Origin: Penium margaritaceum
Lineage: Eukaryota; Streptophyta; Zygnematophyceae; Desmidiales; Peniaceae
Length of the DNA: 64,000 nt
NCBI GenBank assembly: GCA_023375785.1
Contig: SZWC01004885.1
Span: 60,868 to 124,867, forward strand
Direction: 5' to 3'
The translations under genes were made by a program, and so were the position numbers. A model generated the notes under the pieces. The model saw only the letters and a program-made list of their open reading frames with translations. It ran no database searches and was not told where the DNA came from. Below are positions 47,701-59,100 of this stretch, piece after piece (position 1 is the first letter of the stretch; every line of letters begins with the position of its first letter).

Positions 47701-49350
47701 GTGCGCTACAAGCCTGGTGAGCGCGGCCATTTCTGGATGTTGCAGAAACCAGAATAGATGAACGTCACAGTTGCAGTAGATTCAGATGCGCCATTGTCAT
47801 ACAAGGAGGCCATGGTTGCACCAGATGCAGCAGATTGGGTGCAAGCTGTGCAGCAGAAGATACAGTCGCAACTGGACAACGGCACATGGGAGCTGACTTA
47901 GCGTCCACCTGGATGCAAGGTGATCAAGTGCAAGTGGGTGTTCAAGAAGAAGCGGGGAGCAGATGGAAACGTGGAAGTGAGTGTGAGGCAAGGCTGGTCG
48001 CCAAGGACTTCTCACAGCAGGAGGGCATTGACTACACACAAACCTTTGTCCCTGTTGCAATGTTTGCCTCTGTGCACACGCTCCTCTCGTATGCAGCAGC
48101 TAAGGACTTTGAGATCCACCACATGGATGTCAAGACGGCATTCTTGAACGGTGACTTGGAGGAGGAGATCTACATGGAGCAGCCAGAGGGATTCATCATG
48201 GATGGCCAGGAGCACCTGGTTTGCAAGCTGTAGAAGTCGTTGTACGGCCTCAAGCAAGCGTCGCGTGCTGGGAACCAGAAATTGGATGCGACATTGCAGT
48301 GCATGGGGTTCGAACGCAACGAGTGCGACTACATCGTCTATCGTTGGCAGCATGGGCATGAGATCCTCATGATCACTGTCTGTGTGGATGATATGCTCCT
48401 CCTTTCCAACAGCATGTCTGCAATGCAGGAGTTCAAGGAGGCCATGCAGGAGCGCTTCCAGATGTCTGATCTCGGGAAGGCGTCATACTTCCTCGGCATC
48501 CAGATCACACGTGACAGCAAATCATGCTCTCTCTCGCTGCAGCAGAGCTGCTACATCAAGGATGTTTTGCAGCGGTTCGGCATGGCAGAGGCAAAATCCA
48601 TCGGCACGCCACTTGAGACGCGACAGTACCTTGTGAGTTTCAGTGGAGAAGTAGATGCAGCTGAGCGGCAGAAGTACCAAAGCGCTGTCGGCAGTCTCAT
48701 GTACCTGATGGTGGCAACCAGGCCGGACCTCGCACAGGCTGTGAGCGCTATGAGCCAGCACATGGCGAACCCCGGACCTGAGCACCAGAAGGCAGTGAAG
48801 CGGATCCTCCCTTGTTAGAGCCATCAACATTGGCATCACCTACAACGGCAATGAGAACAGCATCATCGGCTACACAGACACACATTGGGCTTCAAACCCT
48901 AAGGACCGCAAGTCTATCTCTGGACATGTGTTCCTCATGAATGGCGGGGCCATCAGTTGGTGCAGCAAGCGGCAGGTGGTCGTGGCCACCTCAAGCACGG
49001 AAGCTGAGTACGTCTCTCTCTCAGCTTTGGAGCCAAGGGAGCAGTTTGGCTTCAGTATCTCATTGCGGAGATGAGTAGGAGTGCAGTAGTTCCAGTTCCT
49101 GTGCGCGTCGACAACCAGAGCGCAATCGCACTCGCCAAGAATCCTGAGTACCAGGCACGCACGAAGCACATTGACATTACATATCACTTCATCAGGGACA
49201 TGGTACAGGAGGGTGCTATCAAGCTGGAATTTACTCCAACCAGCAAGCACGTCGCTGATTTCTGTACCAAGCCAGTGACCCATGAGAAGCAGCAGTTCTG
49301 CATGAAGGCATGTGGACTCAGTCCACTCTGACTACGGCAAAGTGGGAGAT
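44725..49350 (+). mobile_element. Ty1/copia element C, internal region
   Basis: Gag starts at an ATG at 44782 (MAATGVVTAAQPLERLEGRA...; the FWKIRTRLLLEERGLWEVV stretch is the UBN2-type copia gag pattern) and carries a canonical CX2CX4HX4C knuckle near 45565-45605. Then follow a protease (KDSGCTKSL), an integrase (VHTDLCGPMQT, FIDDFS), RT with VDDMLLL (near 48390) and RNase H ending in CGLSPL and TGA (49331). The purine tract AAAGTGGGAGAT (49339-49350) meets the LTR. No 5' LTR is present. It contains a duplicated block around a single N (46086). Broken in several places. Confidence 0.85.
45739..46433. repeat. Direct duplication around a single N (46086) in element C
   Basis: 45739-46085 and 46087-46433 are 347-bp copies covering the protease region. 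They differ at noticeably more sites than the other N-flanked pairs, so two haplotypes or two element copies may have been joined. Confidence 0.8.
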
Positions 49351-50088
49351 TGTTGGGAAAGGAGCCATCCGGCTCAGTTTCAGGTCCACAGGAGTAATTT
49401 CCAGGAAACTACCAGATGCTTGCTCCGATCGTCAATCGAACTTCACCATTGGAAAGATCAAGTGGCAAATTGTCTATGGTCCAAGTTTCAGGCCAATCCA
49501 ACGGTCAGATTGAGAGATATGAATTTTCGAAATTTCCGGGGTCATCAACCGCTGGTGCCTGGGTGACCATGGGCGATGGCTCCATGCCTTAGCCTGAGAA
49601 AAGAAAAAGGCAAGAGGTCCAGAGTCAAGACCTGATGGGAGAAATATCCAAAAAGGTCCTAGATTCTTGGATTGCCTTGTCAGAGTGTGCTGACTAGGAA
49701 AAAGGTACCTCTCCTTATTTTTTAGGTGAGGTGAGATCCTTGTGTGCGAGCCATGGACACATGGCGATTCTCTATGAGATTGTGGGTTATGTGACCACTA
49801 GGAGTGTACCATGAGAGCATTTTCTAGCTCTCTATGTCGTGTGTGAGTGGTCAGTTGGATTGCTAGGTTGATTTTATCTCTTGTGTGAGTTTATGGACTC
49901 TAGTGTGTGAGCCTTAGCCTCCATGGCTAAGTGGTGTGGCTTGTGAGAGGGCTGACTTGCCCAAGCTCTAGCTCTGTAAGTACTCCATCATTTTGAGTGA
50001 TTCAACAACCATTCTTCAGCACAACTGATGCCCTTTCAGTCCCACATGCTCGCTGCTCAAAAGCTCCCTCTCTCCTCCAGTTCCAACA
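49351..50088 (+). repeat. LTR of element C
   Basis: 738 bp, TGTTGGGAAAGGAG...CAGTTCCAACA, beginning right after the purine tract of C and ending before a primer-site-like sequence. The start of a second copy is at 50229. Confidence 0.82.
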
Positions 50089-50090
50089 TT

Positions 50091-50102
50091 TGGTGTCAGT
50101 GC
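50091..50102 (+). other. Primer-binding site of the C family
   Basis: TGGTGTCAGTGC, two bases after the LTR end; matches 10 of 12 positions of the initiator-tRNA-Met site. Confidence 0.6.
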
Positions 50103-50343
50103 TGGAATTTACTCCAACCAGCAAGCAGGTCGTTGATTTCTGTACCAAGCCAGTGACCCGTGAGAAGCAGCAGTTCTGCATGAAGGCATGTGGACTCAGC
50201 TCACTCTGACTACGGCAAAGTGGAAGATTGTTGGGAAAGGAGCCATCCGGCTCAGTTTCAGGTCCACATGAGCAAGTTCCAGGAAACTACCAGATGCTTG
50301 CTCTGATCGTCGATCAGACTTCACCATTGGAAAGATCAGGTGG
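50103..50343 (+). mobile_element. Minimal C-family unit: primer site, RNase H tail, purine tract, LTR start
   Basis: Directly after the C LTR and primer site, the sequence reads the last part of C pol (as at 49225-49331), then the purine tract and the first about 115 bp of another C LTR (from 50229). The bulk of an internal region is absent between the primer site and the pol tail. Broken. Confidence 0.78.
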
Positions 50344-50576
50344 AATTGCGGTGGTACTCTCCACCGCGGTCGCTGCCCACTGCCTTGATTTTCTTGCCAG
50401 TCTGGTTCTCCACCATTACCTTGAACTCCTTGAACCTGTCAAAGCACTGGTCCTTGGAAGCAAGGAAGTACACAGCAGTGTAACGGCTGAAATCATCAAT
50501 GAAGGTAAAAAAATACCTAAAGCCTCCAAAGCTCTGGGTTTGCATCGGGCCACACAAGTCCGTGTGGACCAGCTCC
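50344..50576 (-). pseudogene. Inverted integrase scrap of the C family
   Basis: The minus strand encodes the C-type integrase segment around CGPMQTQSFGGFRYFFTFI, matching about 46745-46975 in opposite orientation. It joins the second half of the 5' LTR of E at 50577. Confidence 0.8.
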
Positions 50577-50761
50577 AGGCTGTTCTGGCCTCAGTTGTCA
50601 TTTCTCTCTACACAATTCAACATTTTGCAGCTTCTGACACTTGTAATTGTGTCCCTAGCCAACCCCTTGCTGCTCTCACCTCCACCTGTGTGTGCTAGTG
50701 AGTTAGCTGGCCGGCTTGTACTGCCGCACCAGCGGCAGCAGTACTAGGAAGCTGTCTATCA
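50577..50761 (+). repeat. 5' LTR of element E, second part
   Basis: Matches 62152-62335 and ends TATCA. Its first 52 bp repeat the last 52 bp of the first part (44452-44503), with two differences. Confidence 0.88.
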
Positions 50762-50773
50762 TGGTTTCAGAGC
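50762..50773 (+). other. Primer-binding site of element E (initiator tRNA-Met)
   Basis: TGGTTTCAGAGC directly after the LTR end, one mismatch to the A/B site. Confidence 0.85.
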
Positions 50774-50980
50774 AGCGAGCCAGTGCTTGCACAGCTGCGT
50801 AGCAGAGACGCATCAACCGTAGTAGCCTTGAGCAACCGCAACCGTTGCCTTGAGTAGCAGCAGCAGCAGTGCCCACTTCCTCGGCGGGAGGTCCTGGGAG
50901 GGCCCACCACCACTCCGACCGTTTTTTTAAGAACTCCGCAGCCATTCCGCGGTTGTTCTGCGACAGCACCAGCCGCTCCG

Positions 50981-51139
50981 CGCAGCCTTTCTAAGTTTCC
51001 GCAATCTGTATTCTGCCAGAATTATGCTCCCTTGGTGTTGTGGCGACCCAAAGCACACACCTCCCTTGGAAGTCTCTCTGCACCAAGTAGCTGTGCACAC
51101 TTAGGCATTTCAGGGCACGCCAGGACAGCATTCCTGACA
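50981..51139 (+). repeat. 5' LTR remnant of element D
   Basis: Matches the last 160 bp of the 3' LTR (55986-56145), ending CATTCCTGACA. Confidence 0.88.
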
Positions 51140-51141
51140 AA

Positions 51142-51157
51142 GAGTTATGGACCCACA
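51142..51157 (+). other. Putative half-tRNA primer-binding site of element D
   Basis: GAGTTATGGACCCACA, two bases after the LTR end, matches 13 of 16 positions of GGGTTATGGGCCCACC. That is the complement of the anticodon arm of plant initiator tRNA-Met (recalled sequence), not of its 3' end. Drosophila copia and Volvox Osser are known to use an internal tRNA-Met fragment in this way. Confidence 0.5.
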
Positions 51158-51264
51158 GCCCTGACCTGCCTACCAAGACGTTCACGCCTTCCGCAACGCA
51201 CGGGAGTGTCGCTCCGGGCGACATCGCCGTCACACTCTAAGACTGTCCCTTGTAGAAGTTCAAC

Positions 51265-52085
51265 ATGGCGCAGAAGCCGGAGTCCTCGCCCATCCAAAAA
51301 TACATGGGCGGCCCTGGATTCGGGCTATGGTGGTGGAATTTTGAGATCTACCTCGCGTACAAGGGACTGCTGGAGCTTATGAAGGACACGGAGGTTCAAG
51401 ATGCGAGCGCATCGGACGAGGAGAAGACGGCCTTCGTGAAGAAGAACACGGAGGCGCTGATGCTCCTCTTGTCGGCGCTGCATGAATCTTAGTGGGGCTA
51501 TATCCATGGCTGCAAGCTGGCAGCCAATACGTGGAAGAAGCTCTGCTCCATTCACCAATCAACATCCCTAGCCAACAAGATCTTCGTAATGAAGCGACTT
51601 TTTTACGGTGAAGATCGAGGAGGGTGAGGATGTCATTTCCGCCATGCATCAGATTGAGTCTCTTGCCTTGCAATGCAATGATGTGGGGTGGAAGATTGAA
51701 ACGAAGATGCAGGCGATGGCGCTCCTCATGGCTCTACCCGACAGTTGGGGTCCTCTCATCACCAAGTTGGGAGGTTGGGAGGAGAATAAACTCACCTACG
51801 GCGCAGTCGCTAAGTACATCCGCAACGAGGTGCACCGTCGGAGCGGTGGCGAGACCTCGTCATCCTCAACTGCCCTGGTCACCAAAACGTAGGGTGGCAG
51901 CAGCAGCGACAAGCGAGGCGGTGGTAAGGGCGGCGGCAAGAAGGGCGCCAAGAAGGGTGCATGCCATAACTGTGGCAAGGAAGGCCATTGGGCCAAGGAG
52001 TGCCCGGAGGAGGCGCAGGCTGGCGGCAAAGGCGCCAAAGGCAAGAAGGCGCTCCTCAACAGCACGAGGAACCACGACCTGAAGG
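51265..52085 (+). pseudogene. gag region of element D
   Basis: Starts MAQKPESSPIQKYMGG at 51265. It has the W...YLAYKGLLELM pattern of UBN2-type copia gag, the KMQAMALLMALPDSWGPLI block (a LL.SLP..W-like motif) and a Lys/Gly-rich tail with the canonical knuckle CHNCGKEGHWAKEC (about 51963-52004). It forms the particle shell and binds RNA. Lightly broken. Confidence 0.82.
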
Positions 52086-55000
52086 GGGCCAACCGACGGT
52101 GCCTCGACTCAGGTGTGGGGGAGCAGAACCAAGTCGAGAAGGTGGGGTGCATCAACTACACCAAGTCTGCAAAGTCCATGGTGACCGCCAACGACAAGGT
52201 CGAACCTGCGGCCGGCCAATGTGATGTGGACGTAGAGGTGGTGGTTGGTGGTAAAAAGGCGCAATGTGTTATCCAAAACGTGCAACACGTCTCCGGCCTG
52301 GCTGACATTTTGAGTGTGAGCCACTTGACAGACAAGGGCTATGAAGTGCTCTTCCGCAGGAAATGTGCAGTCGTGCGGATGGACGGCGGCGGCGAGGTTG
52401 TGCTCGAGGCGAAGCGCGAGGGAGGCCTCTACATCGTTGAGACCAACGTCATCCCCTCGGCAACAGACGCAGCAGACCCGCCAGCACGCATCGTCAACGT
52501 CGCTAAAGGCGGGGGAGCAGACCTGCAGCTGTGGCAATGGCGGCTGGGGCACTCGTCGCCCGCAGTCGTGCAAGAGATGGTGAAGCGTGACATGGTTCGC
52601 GGCCTGAACATCACCGGTGTAGCAAACACAACAGCAGATTCCGCAGAGCACAAGTGCGAGCCTTGCATCATGGGCAAGGCAAAGCGCAAGCCGTTTAAAG
52701 ACGGACAGCGGCGGTCCGAGAACCTGCTCGAGGTCGTGCACAGTGATGTGTGCGGACCGATCAAGACGCCGTCCATCGGGGGCGCGCGGTACTTCGTCAC
52801 CTTCATCGATGATTGCAGCAAAAAACTCTACGTCTACTTCATGCAGCGGAAGAGCGAGGTGCTGGACCGGCTCAAGAAGTACGTCGCAGCGGTGGAGAGG
52901 CAGACTGGCTGCAAGGTCAGATCGCTACGCAGTGACAATGGTAGCGAGTACGTGGGCTGCGGAGGGTGGCTGAAGGAGCAGGGGATTGAGTGGCAGCCGA
53001 CCACTCCGTACACGCCTCAGTCTAATGGCGTGGCGGATCGTGCGAACCAGACGCTACTCACCATGGCGCGGACAATGCTCGTGGACGCAAAGTTGCCACG
53101 GAGCCTGTGGGCCGAGGCCGTGAGTACGGCATGCTACATCACCAACCTCACCCCAACGGCAGTGCTGAAAGGGAAGGGCGGCTGGAAGACGCGACAGGAG
53201 GCTTGGAGCGGGCGCAAACCAAGCGTGGCGCACCTGAAGGCGTTCGGGTGCAAGGCGCACGCGTTGGTGCAGGCCGCACAAATAAAAGACTCCAAACTGG
53301 ACCCGCGTGCAAAGGCGTACGCATTCGTCGGATACGAGAGTGCGCTCAAGGCGTACCGCCTCTTTGATCCACGGACGCAGGACGTCATCACCAGCCGCGA
53401 CGTCACGTTTGATGAGCAGCAGAGCTACTACAGCAGCAACAACATTGACGCAGCGCACTCTCCAAAGCAGGGGGAGTAGTTCCAACTCCTTGAGCGTGAG
53501 GAGGAGCCGGCGGCTGCAGAGGTCGATGACGGGTCTTCGGAGGATGACGGTGCTGGAGCGCAGCAGGGAAATGCAGCAGGTGCAGGTGCCGGTGGAGCAC
53601 AGAACGCAGCAGCCAATGCGGGGAAGCCCGCGACCGAGGACAACGTTGTAGCAGAGCAGCAGCAGGACCAGCAGCCAGCGTCACCAAGGTCGCCGCGTCG
53701 CAGTTGGAGGCAACGGAATGCGGCGAAGCGGTATGACACGAGCACAGGCCGCTGGGTCGGCATGGCGCGGTACATGATGGTTGCCGCAACGGAGCGGACA
53801 ACTGTGCAAGAGGCGCTTGCACGGCCTGATGGGCAGCAGTGGGGCGAAGCAATAAAATCTGAATTTGCGTCCCTTGCTGAGAACGGCACTTGGGAGTTGG
53901 TGGATCGGCCTGAGGGGGCGAAGGTGATCAGCCCCAAGTGGGTGTTCAAGGTGAAGCTCACCAAGGACAGCAAGGTCGAGAAGTATAAGGCGTGGCTAGT
54001 GGCGAAGGGGTACGCGCAGCAGAAACGCAAACACTACGATGAGACGTTCGCGCCCGTCGCCAAGTTCACAAGCATCCGGACGATCCTCGCAGTGGCAGCC
54101 GCAAAGGACATGGAGATCCACCAAATGGATGTCAAGACGGCATTTCTGAACGACATTATCGACAAGGAGATCTACCTTGAGGTGCCGGAGGGGGTGGATG
54201 CACCGGAGGGCAAAGTGTGCAAGCTGCGAAAGGTCTTGTACGGGCTAAAACAGGCGCCCAGGTGCTGGTACCAGCAGATGGACGGCTACATGGCGGAGCT
54301 CGGCTTCAAGCGCTGTGATTCAGACCACAGCATGTACGTGCGGCGCAACAAGGGACTCCATCATATTGTCGCACTCTACGTGGACGACCTGATCCTGTGT
54401 TCATCAGATCTGGCGGCTTTGCAGCAGCTCAAGGAGCAGCTGAGCAGGAGATTTAAAATGACGGATATGGGGGAGCTGGAGTACTACCTCGGGGTGAGCA
54501 TCACGCGGAACCAGAGGTCGCGCACGCTTGAGCTGGGGCAGGCCAAGTATGTGGCCGAGGTCCTGAAGCGGTACGGCATGGAGGACTGCAAACCAGTGGG
54601 CAGTCCGTTTTCCACAAGCTGTGAGCTGAGTGCGGCGATGGCGCCGCAAACTAAAGAGGAGAAGGAGGATATGGCGGAGGTGTCCTACCAATCTGTGGTG
54701 GGCAGCCTGATGTATGCCATGGTGGCGACTCGGCCGGACTTGGCCTACGCGGTGGGTCAGGTGAGCAGGTATGTGGCCAACCCTGGGCCACTACACTGGC
54801 AGGCGGCGAAGCGCATCCTCCGGTACTTGCAGGCAACGCGGCATGCGCGCTTGAAGTACGACGGAAAGGGGAGGTCAGACCCCTTGCGGCTGGTCTGCTA
54901 CACTGACGCGGACTACGCCGGCGATGTGGACAAGAGGAAGTCCACTTCTGGCTACGTGTTCTTCCTCGCAGGTGCAGGGGTCTTGTGGTGCAGCAGGAAG

Positions 55001-55387
55001 CAGGACTGTGTTGCCACCTCCACAGTGGAGGCGGAGTACGTCGCTCTAGCCGAGGCGGTCAAGGAAGCGGTGTGGCTCCGTAGATTGCTGGAGGAGCTGG
55101 GTGTGCTGCAGCAGGAGCCTACGGTGGTTCAAGAGGACAATACCGGCTCCATCTCGCTGACCAACAACCTGACGCAGCACAGGAGGACGAAGAACTACGA
55201 CGTGCGCTACCACTACGTGCGCGACATGGTGGAGAAGGAACAGGTTGTGCTGCAGCATTGCAGCACAAAGCACATGCTCGTAGATTACTTGACCAAGGCA
55301 CAGCCCCAGGATCGGCATGTCATGAGCCTTGCAGGGCTTGGGTTGACCTGCTGTGAAGGGCTTGAAGGCGCAGGAGCGGACGAGTGA
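52086..55387 (+). pseudogene. pol region of element D
   Basis: Protease core near 52100 (LDSG), GAG-pre-integrase and HHCC finger (52540-52680, WRLGHSS...HKCEPCIMGK), integrase catalytic core (HSDVCGP 52739, RSDNGSEY 52928, SNGVADRANQ 53020), a Pro/Ala-rich linker, RT (KWVFKVKL 53938, YVDDLIL near 54378) and RNase H (CYTDADYAGD near 54895) ending NYDVRYHYVRDMVE...DYLTKAQPQ and TGA. Long stretches are open. Close to whole, with few breaks. Confidence 0.88.
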
Positions 55388-55431
55388 GAGTGAGCACGAG
55401 GCATCCGGCATGGAAGGTGCACGGGGGAGAT

Positions 55432-56145
55432 TGTTAAAAAGTGCCCCTGCCATGGATGTCGTTTGCCGTTTTCCTGGTTCAACCACTGGAGAGTGGTTGG
55501 ATGTCTGATCTGATTGCAGATTTGGACTCCCTGGATTGTTCCATGCGGTTTCGAGCTTTCAGTTGCTCGATTTGGTTGAGAATTCAGAAAGTTAGTCCCA
55601 TCCAAAGTTTGGGTGGTTGGCGGGTGGAATCTGGGTCTCCGTCATTGGTGACGGGATTATTCCACCGCGGTGGTCCGAGTTCATCTCCAACGAGCTTCAA
55701 ATGCACCAGGGGAATGAACGAAGTGACCAGGGGGACCTCCTTGACCAGGATGAACTTTTCCTTGACTTCTGGGTGAGGAAAGGCGCTCCGACGGGTCATC
55801 GTCGAAGCGCCACCCGTTGCCTAGCGTGCAAGGCATGGTGGGCGGCTCCACCAAGGGTTACTTCGACGGCCGTAGCAGGGGTTCTACTGCTCCGTTTTGG
55901 GTGTGCTTGGATGCGTTGGAAAGCTTAGATCACAGGCTATACTAATCTGATGTAATATCACCAAAATAACTAACCATTAATGATTCGCAGCCTTTCTCAG
56001 TTTCCGCAATCTGTATTCTGCCAGAATTCTGCTCCCTTGGTGTTGTGGCGACCCAAAAGCACACACCTCCCTTGGAAGTCTCTCTGCACTAAGTAGCTGT
56101 GCACACTTAGGCAGTTCAGGGCATGCCAGGACGGCATTCCTGACA
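55432..56145 (+). repeat. 3' LTR of element D
   Basis: 714 bp, TGTTAAAAAGTGCCCC...CATTCCTGACA, directly after the purine tract. Confidence 0.88.
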
Positions 56146-59100
56146 GACAGCAGCAGCTGCCACAACAACAACAGCAGCGGCGGCCGCCGAGCCCGACGAC
56201 ATTGGCACGCCAAGTGCGCGCATTCGCTGACCTACAGGCAGAGAGTCGCAATACTCTGACGAAGCAGGTCACTGAGCTGCAGGACCTGATCAGGGGCCTA
56301 CTGCCTCAGCAGCAGCAGGCCTAGCAGCAGCAGCAGCAGCACCCGTCAGCAGACCCGAGCGAGGATCACCTCGCTCCTGGTGGCAATGCAGATGAGGTTG
56401 CGGAGACCCTCTCCGACTCTGATGAGGAGGGTGAGGAGGAGCTGCTGTGAGCACGCCTCATCCGCCTGGTGGCACGCTTTAGAGCACGTGAGGCCAGTGC
56501 CGCCCTCCAGGGCACGAGCTCCACCGCCGACGCCGTCCTGAGCTCGTCTCGCCGCCCTCTGAGCTTTCAGGAGCTGGCTCTACGGGCCCGCCTGGACAAC
56601 GGGGTTGCCTCCCCTATGCCCGGTCCCATAGTGGCTTCAGCCGTCGCTCTGCCGACGGTCAAGCCACCCAAGTGGTTTGAGTCGGACCCGCCCGTCTTCC
56701 GGATTGGGAACGAATTCAAGTCCTGGGAACCACGCTTTCGCATGTCGGCCATGAGCGAGGGAGTCCTCGCCTACTACCTTACCCCATATCAGGCGTCTGA
56801 CCCCACCCAGACGCAGATGGCGGTCCGCGCCGCCTCCGGTCTAATGAAGGCTGCCCCAGACTTCACCAAAGACTTCAGTCGGTTCCTTGGCGATCCGCTG
56901 ACCGGCTCAGGAGCTAACCCTCGCGAGGCGTGGGCACTGCCTGTCACTCTTTTTGAGGGCGCCACCCTGGCCTTGACGTCCCAGCGCCTCGCCGACTTCA
57001 ATTCCCTCTGCTAGACTGCCCAGGAGTCTATAGCTGACTACTGGCGCCGGGCGATCCAACTGTATGAGGAGCTGGGAGACGATGCCCTTGCGCAGTACTC
57101 CGCACTCCAAATCATCCTCTACGACATTCACCCGGACTACGCGCGTGTCTTCAGCAACTTCGACCAGACTCTGCTTCGCGACATGGCGAGCGACGGGATC
57201 CTGCTGCGCTGGGCCACCCTCCACTTCCTGGAGGTCGCCGGCATGGACGCTGCGAACTGCGCTCGTCGCAGCACCGCTTAAACCGCAGTTGCCGCCGCAT
57301 CCCCCTCCCCGCTGTGTACAGCCACAGCGGCTTCAGCTCAGTGGAAGAAGGGCCGCAAATCGTCAAGTGGTGGTTCTAGCGGTGGGACCAGCAGCGGCAC
57401 CAGCTCCAACAGTGTCAGCCGCAGCAGCAGCAGCGGGAGCAGCAGCAGCGGTGGCGGAAGCAGCAACAGTACTAGCAGCAGCGGCTCCGGCAGCATGACG
57501 GGCCGCCGGCTCATGTGCTTTAACTGCGGAGGTGATCATCGCTATCCCGACTACACTCGCTTGACGGGCTGCCCGTTGGATTGGGCCAAGGTCACCCGTG
57601 GGCTGTAGCAGGCGCAAGAGGCGCGCATGCGCTAGACGTCCGGTATGAACGCTCACTCGGCCGCTACTACCACAACCGTCCCAGAGGAGTCCGCCGCAAC
57701 AGCAGGCTTCTCCGCGGATCTCTGCGACCAGGCACTCACCGAACGCGACAGAACAATCGCCGAGCTGCACCAGCTTCTCGCCCTACGCTCATCTCAAGGA
57801 GGTGCGAGTGAGCTGACTGAGTCGAGGGGTCCTATTGCTTGTGGACTGTCTGTGTCGTTGCGTGATGATGCCTGTGAGGGTCCCCATGCCCAGCCGTGTG
57901 TGCGTGACGGACCTGATGATGTGTCTTGGCTGCATGCTACTCATGTGTGCTCCGCTGGTCGCCTCGTTGTGTCCCCCGCTGAGCGTCCTACTGTCGCACC
58001 TTGTTCCGTCGCCGAGTGCCACGTTTCCCCTTGTACGCGTGTCACCGATGCCACCTGGGTCGTTGACTCTGGTGCCACCCACCACATGACGTGTCGCCGT
58101 GACGCCTTCGTCGTCCTGCAACCTGATGGCGCTGTTCGCTCTGTTCGCACTGCACCTGGCCATGAGGTCCCTGTCCAGGGTGCTGGGGTTGTGCAGTTCA
58201 CCGGGCCCGCTGGTCCCGTATACATCTCCGACGTCCTCTTTGTCCCTGATCTGGGACTCAGTCTGCTGTCTGTCCGTGCTTGCACCAAGATGGGCCTGGG
58301 TGTCACGCACACATCTGCCGATGCTCGAATCTTTGTGCGTGCCATCGAGGAGACCTTCCTCAGTGGGACAGTCGTCGATGATCTGCATCACATCTCTGGG
58401 TCATGTGCGAGTACATCCCCCTTTCCTCCGTCTCCCACTGCTCGTGTTTTTGTCGTTGGTACTCTATCCCCCGAACACCACCGTCTCCTACATCGACGCC
58501 TCTGCCATGTGCACCTGGGGGCTGTCGACAGGCTGGTCCGCACTCAGCCTGCTCTCGGTCTTGATGCGGCATCCTTCGAGGCGCCGCCCACGATCGATTG
58601 CCTGGCCTGTGCTGAAGGCAAAATGCACCAGTCCACCTATCCTGCGTCTGTCTCCCGGGCTTGTCGGCCCTTGGAGCTTGTCCACTCCAACCTCATGGGT
58701 CCACTCCCTGTCGAGTTTTAGGAGGACCACGGTCGCTACGTCCTGACGTTGACTGATGACTTCACGTGCATGCGCTGGGTCTACAGTCTGCGCCGGAAGA
58801 GCGATGCCGCCATTGCCGTCCGCATTTGGCTGGTCATGGCCGAGCGCCAGTCTCCCCACCGCCTTCAGACCTTTTGCTCGGACTGCGGCGGTTAGTACCT
58901 CAGTGAAATGGCCCGTTCCTTCACCGAGCTTGGTTTCTTCCACAACCTCTCCGCTCCCGCCACCCCCCAGCAGAATGGTGTCTCAGAGCGCTGGAACCGC
59001 ACCATGGAGGATGCGGTCCGTGCCATGCGCGCTGACACCGCCATGCCTGAGGCCTTTGCCTTCGAGGGCATGGCGTACATGACCTGGGTATGGAACCGCA

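Larger units (their letters stand above)
50981..56145 (+). mobile_element. Ty1/copia element D, nearly whole internal region
   Basis: A remnant of the 5' LTR (50981-51139, only the last 159 bp), an unusual primer site (51142-51157), gag from an ATG at 51265, long open pol to TGA at 55385, purine tract CACGGGGGAGAT (55420-55431) and a full 714-bp 3' LTR (55432-56145). The comparable LTR parts differ by about 4%. It belongs to a lineage different from A/B/E, with a UBN2-type gag and canonical CCHC knuckle. GACAG occurs right after it (56146-56150) and just upstream (50962-50966), a possible target duplication, although 14 unexplained bases precede the LTR remnant. It sits between the leader and gag of element E. 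Only a few breaks; the least decayed coding region here. Confidence 0.88.

Noticed and set aside
50962-50980. GACAG at 50962 as a firm target duplication of element D
   Set aside because: The match is only five bases, and 14 unexplained bases separate it from the LTR remnant, so it is mentioned as possible only.
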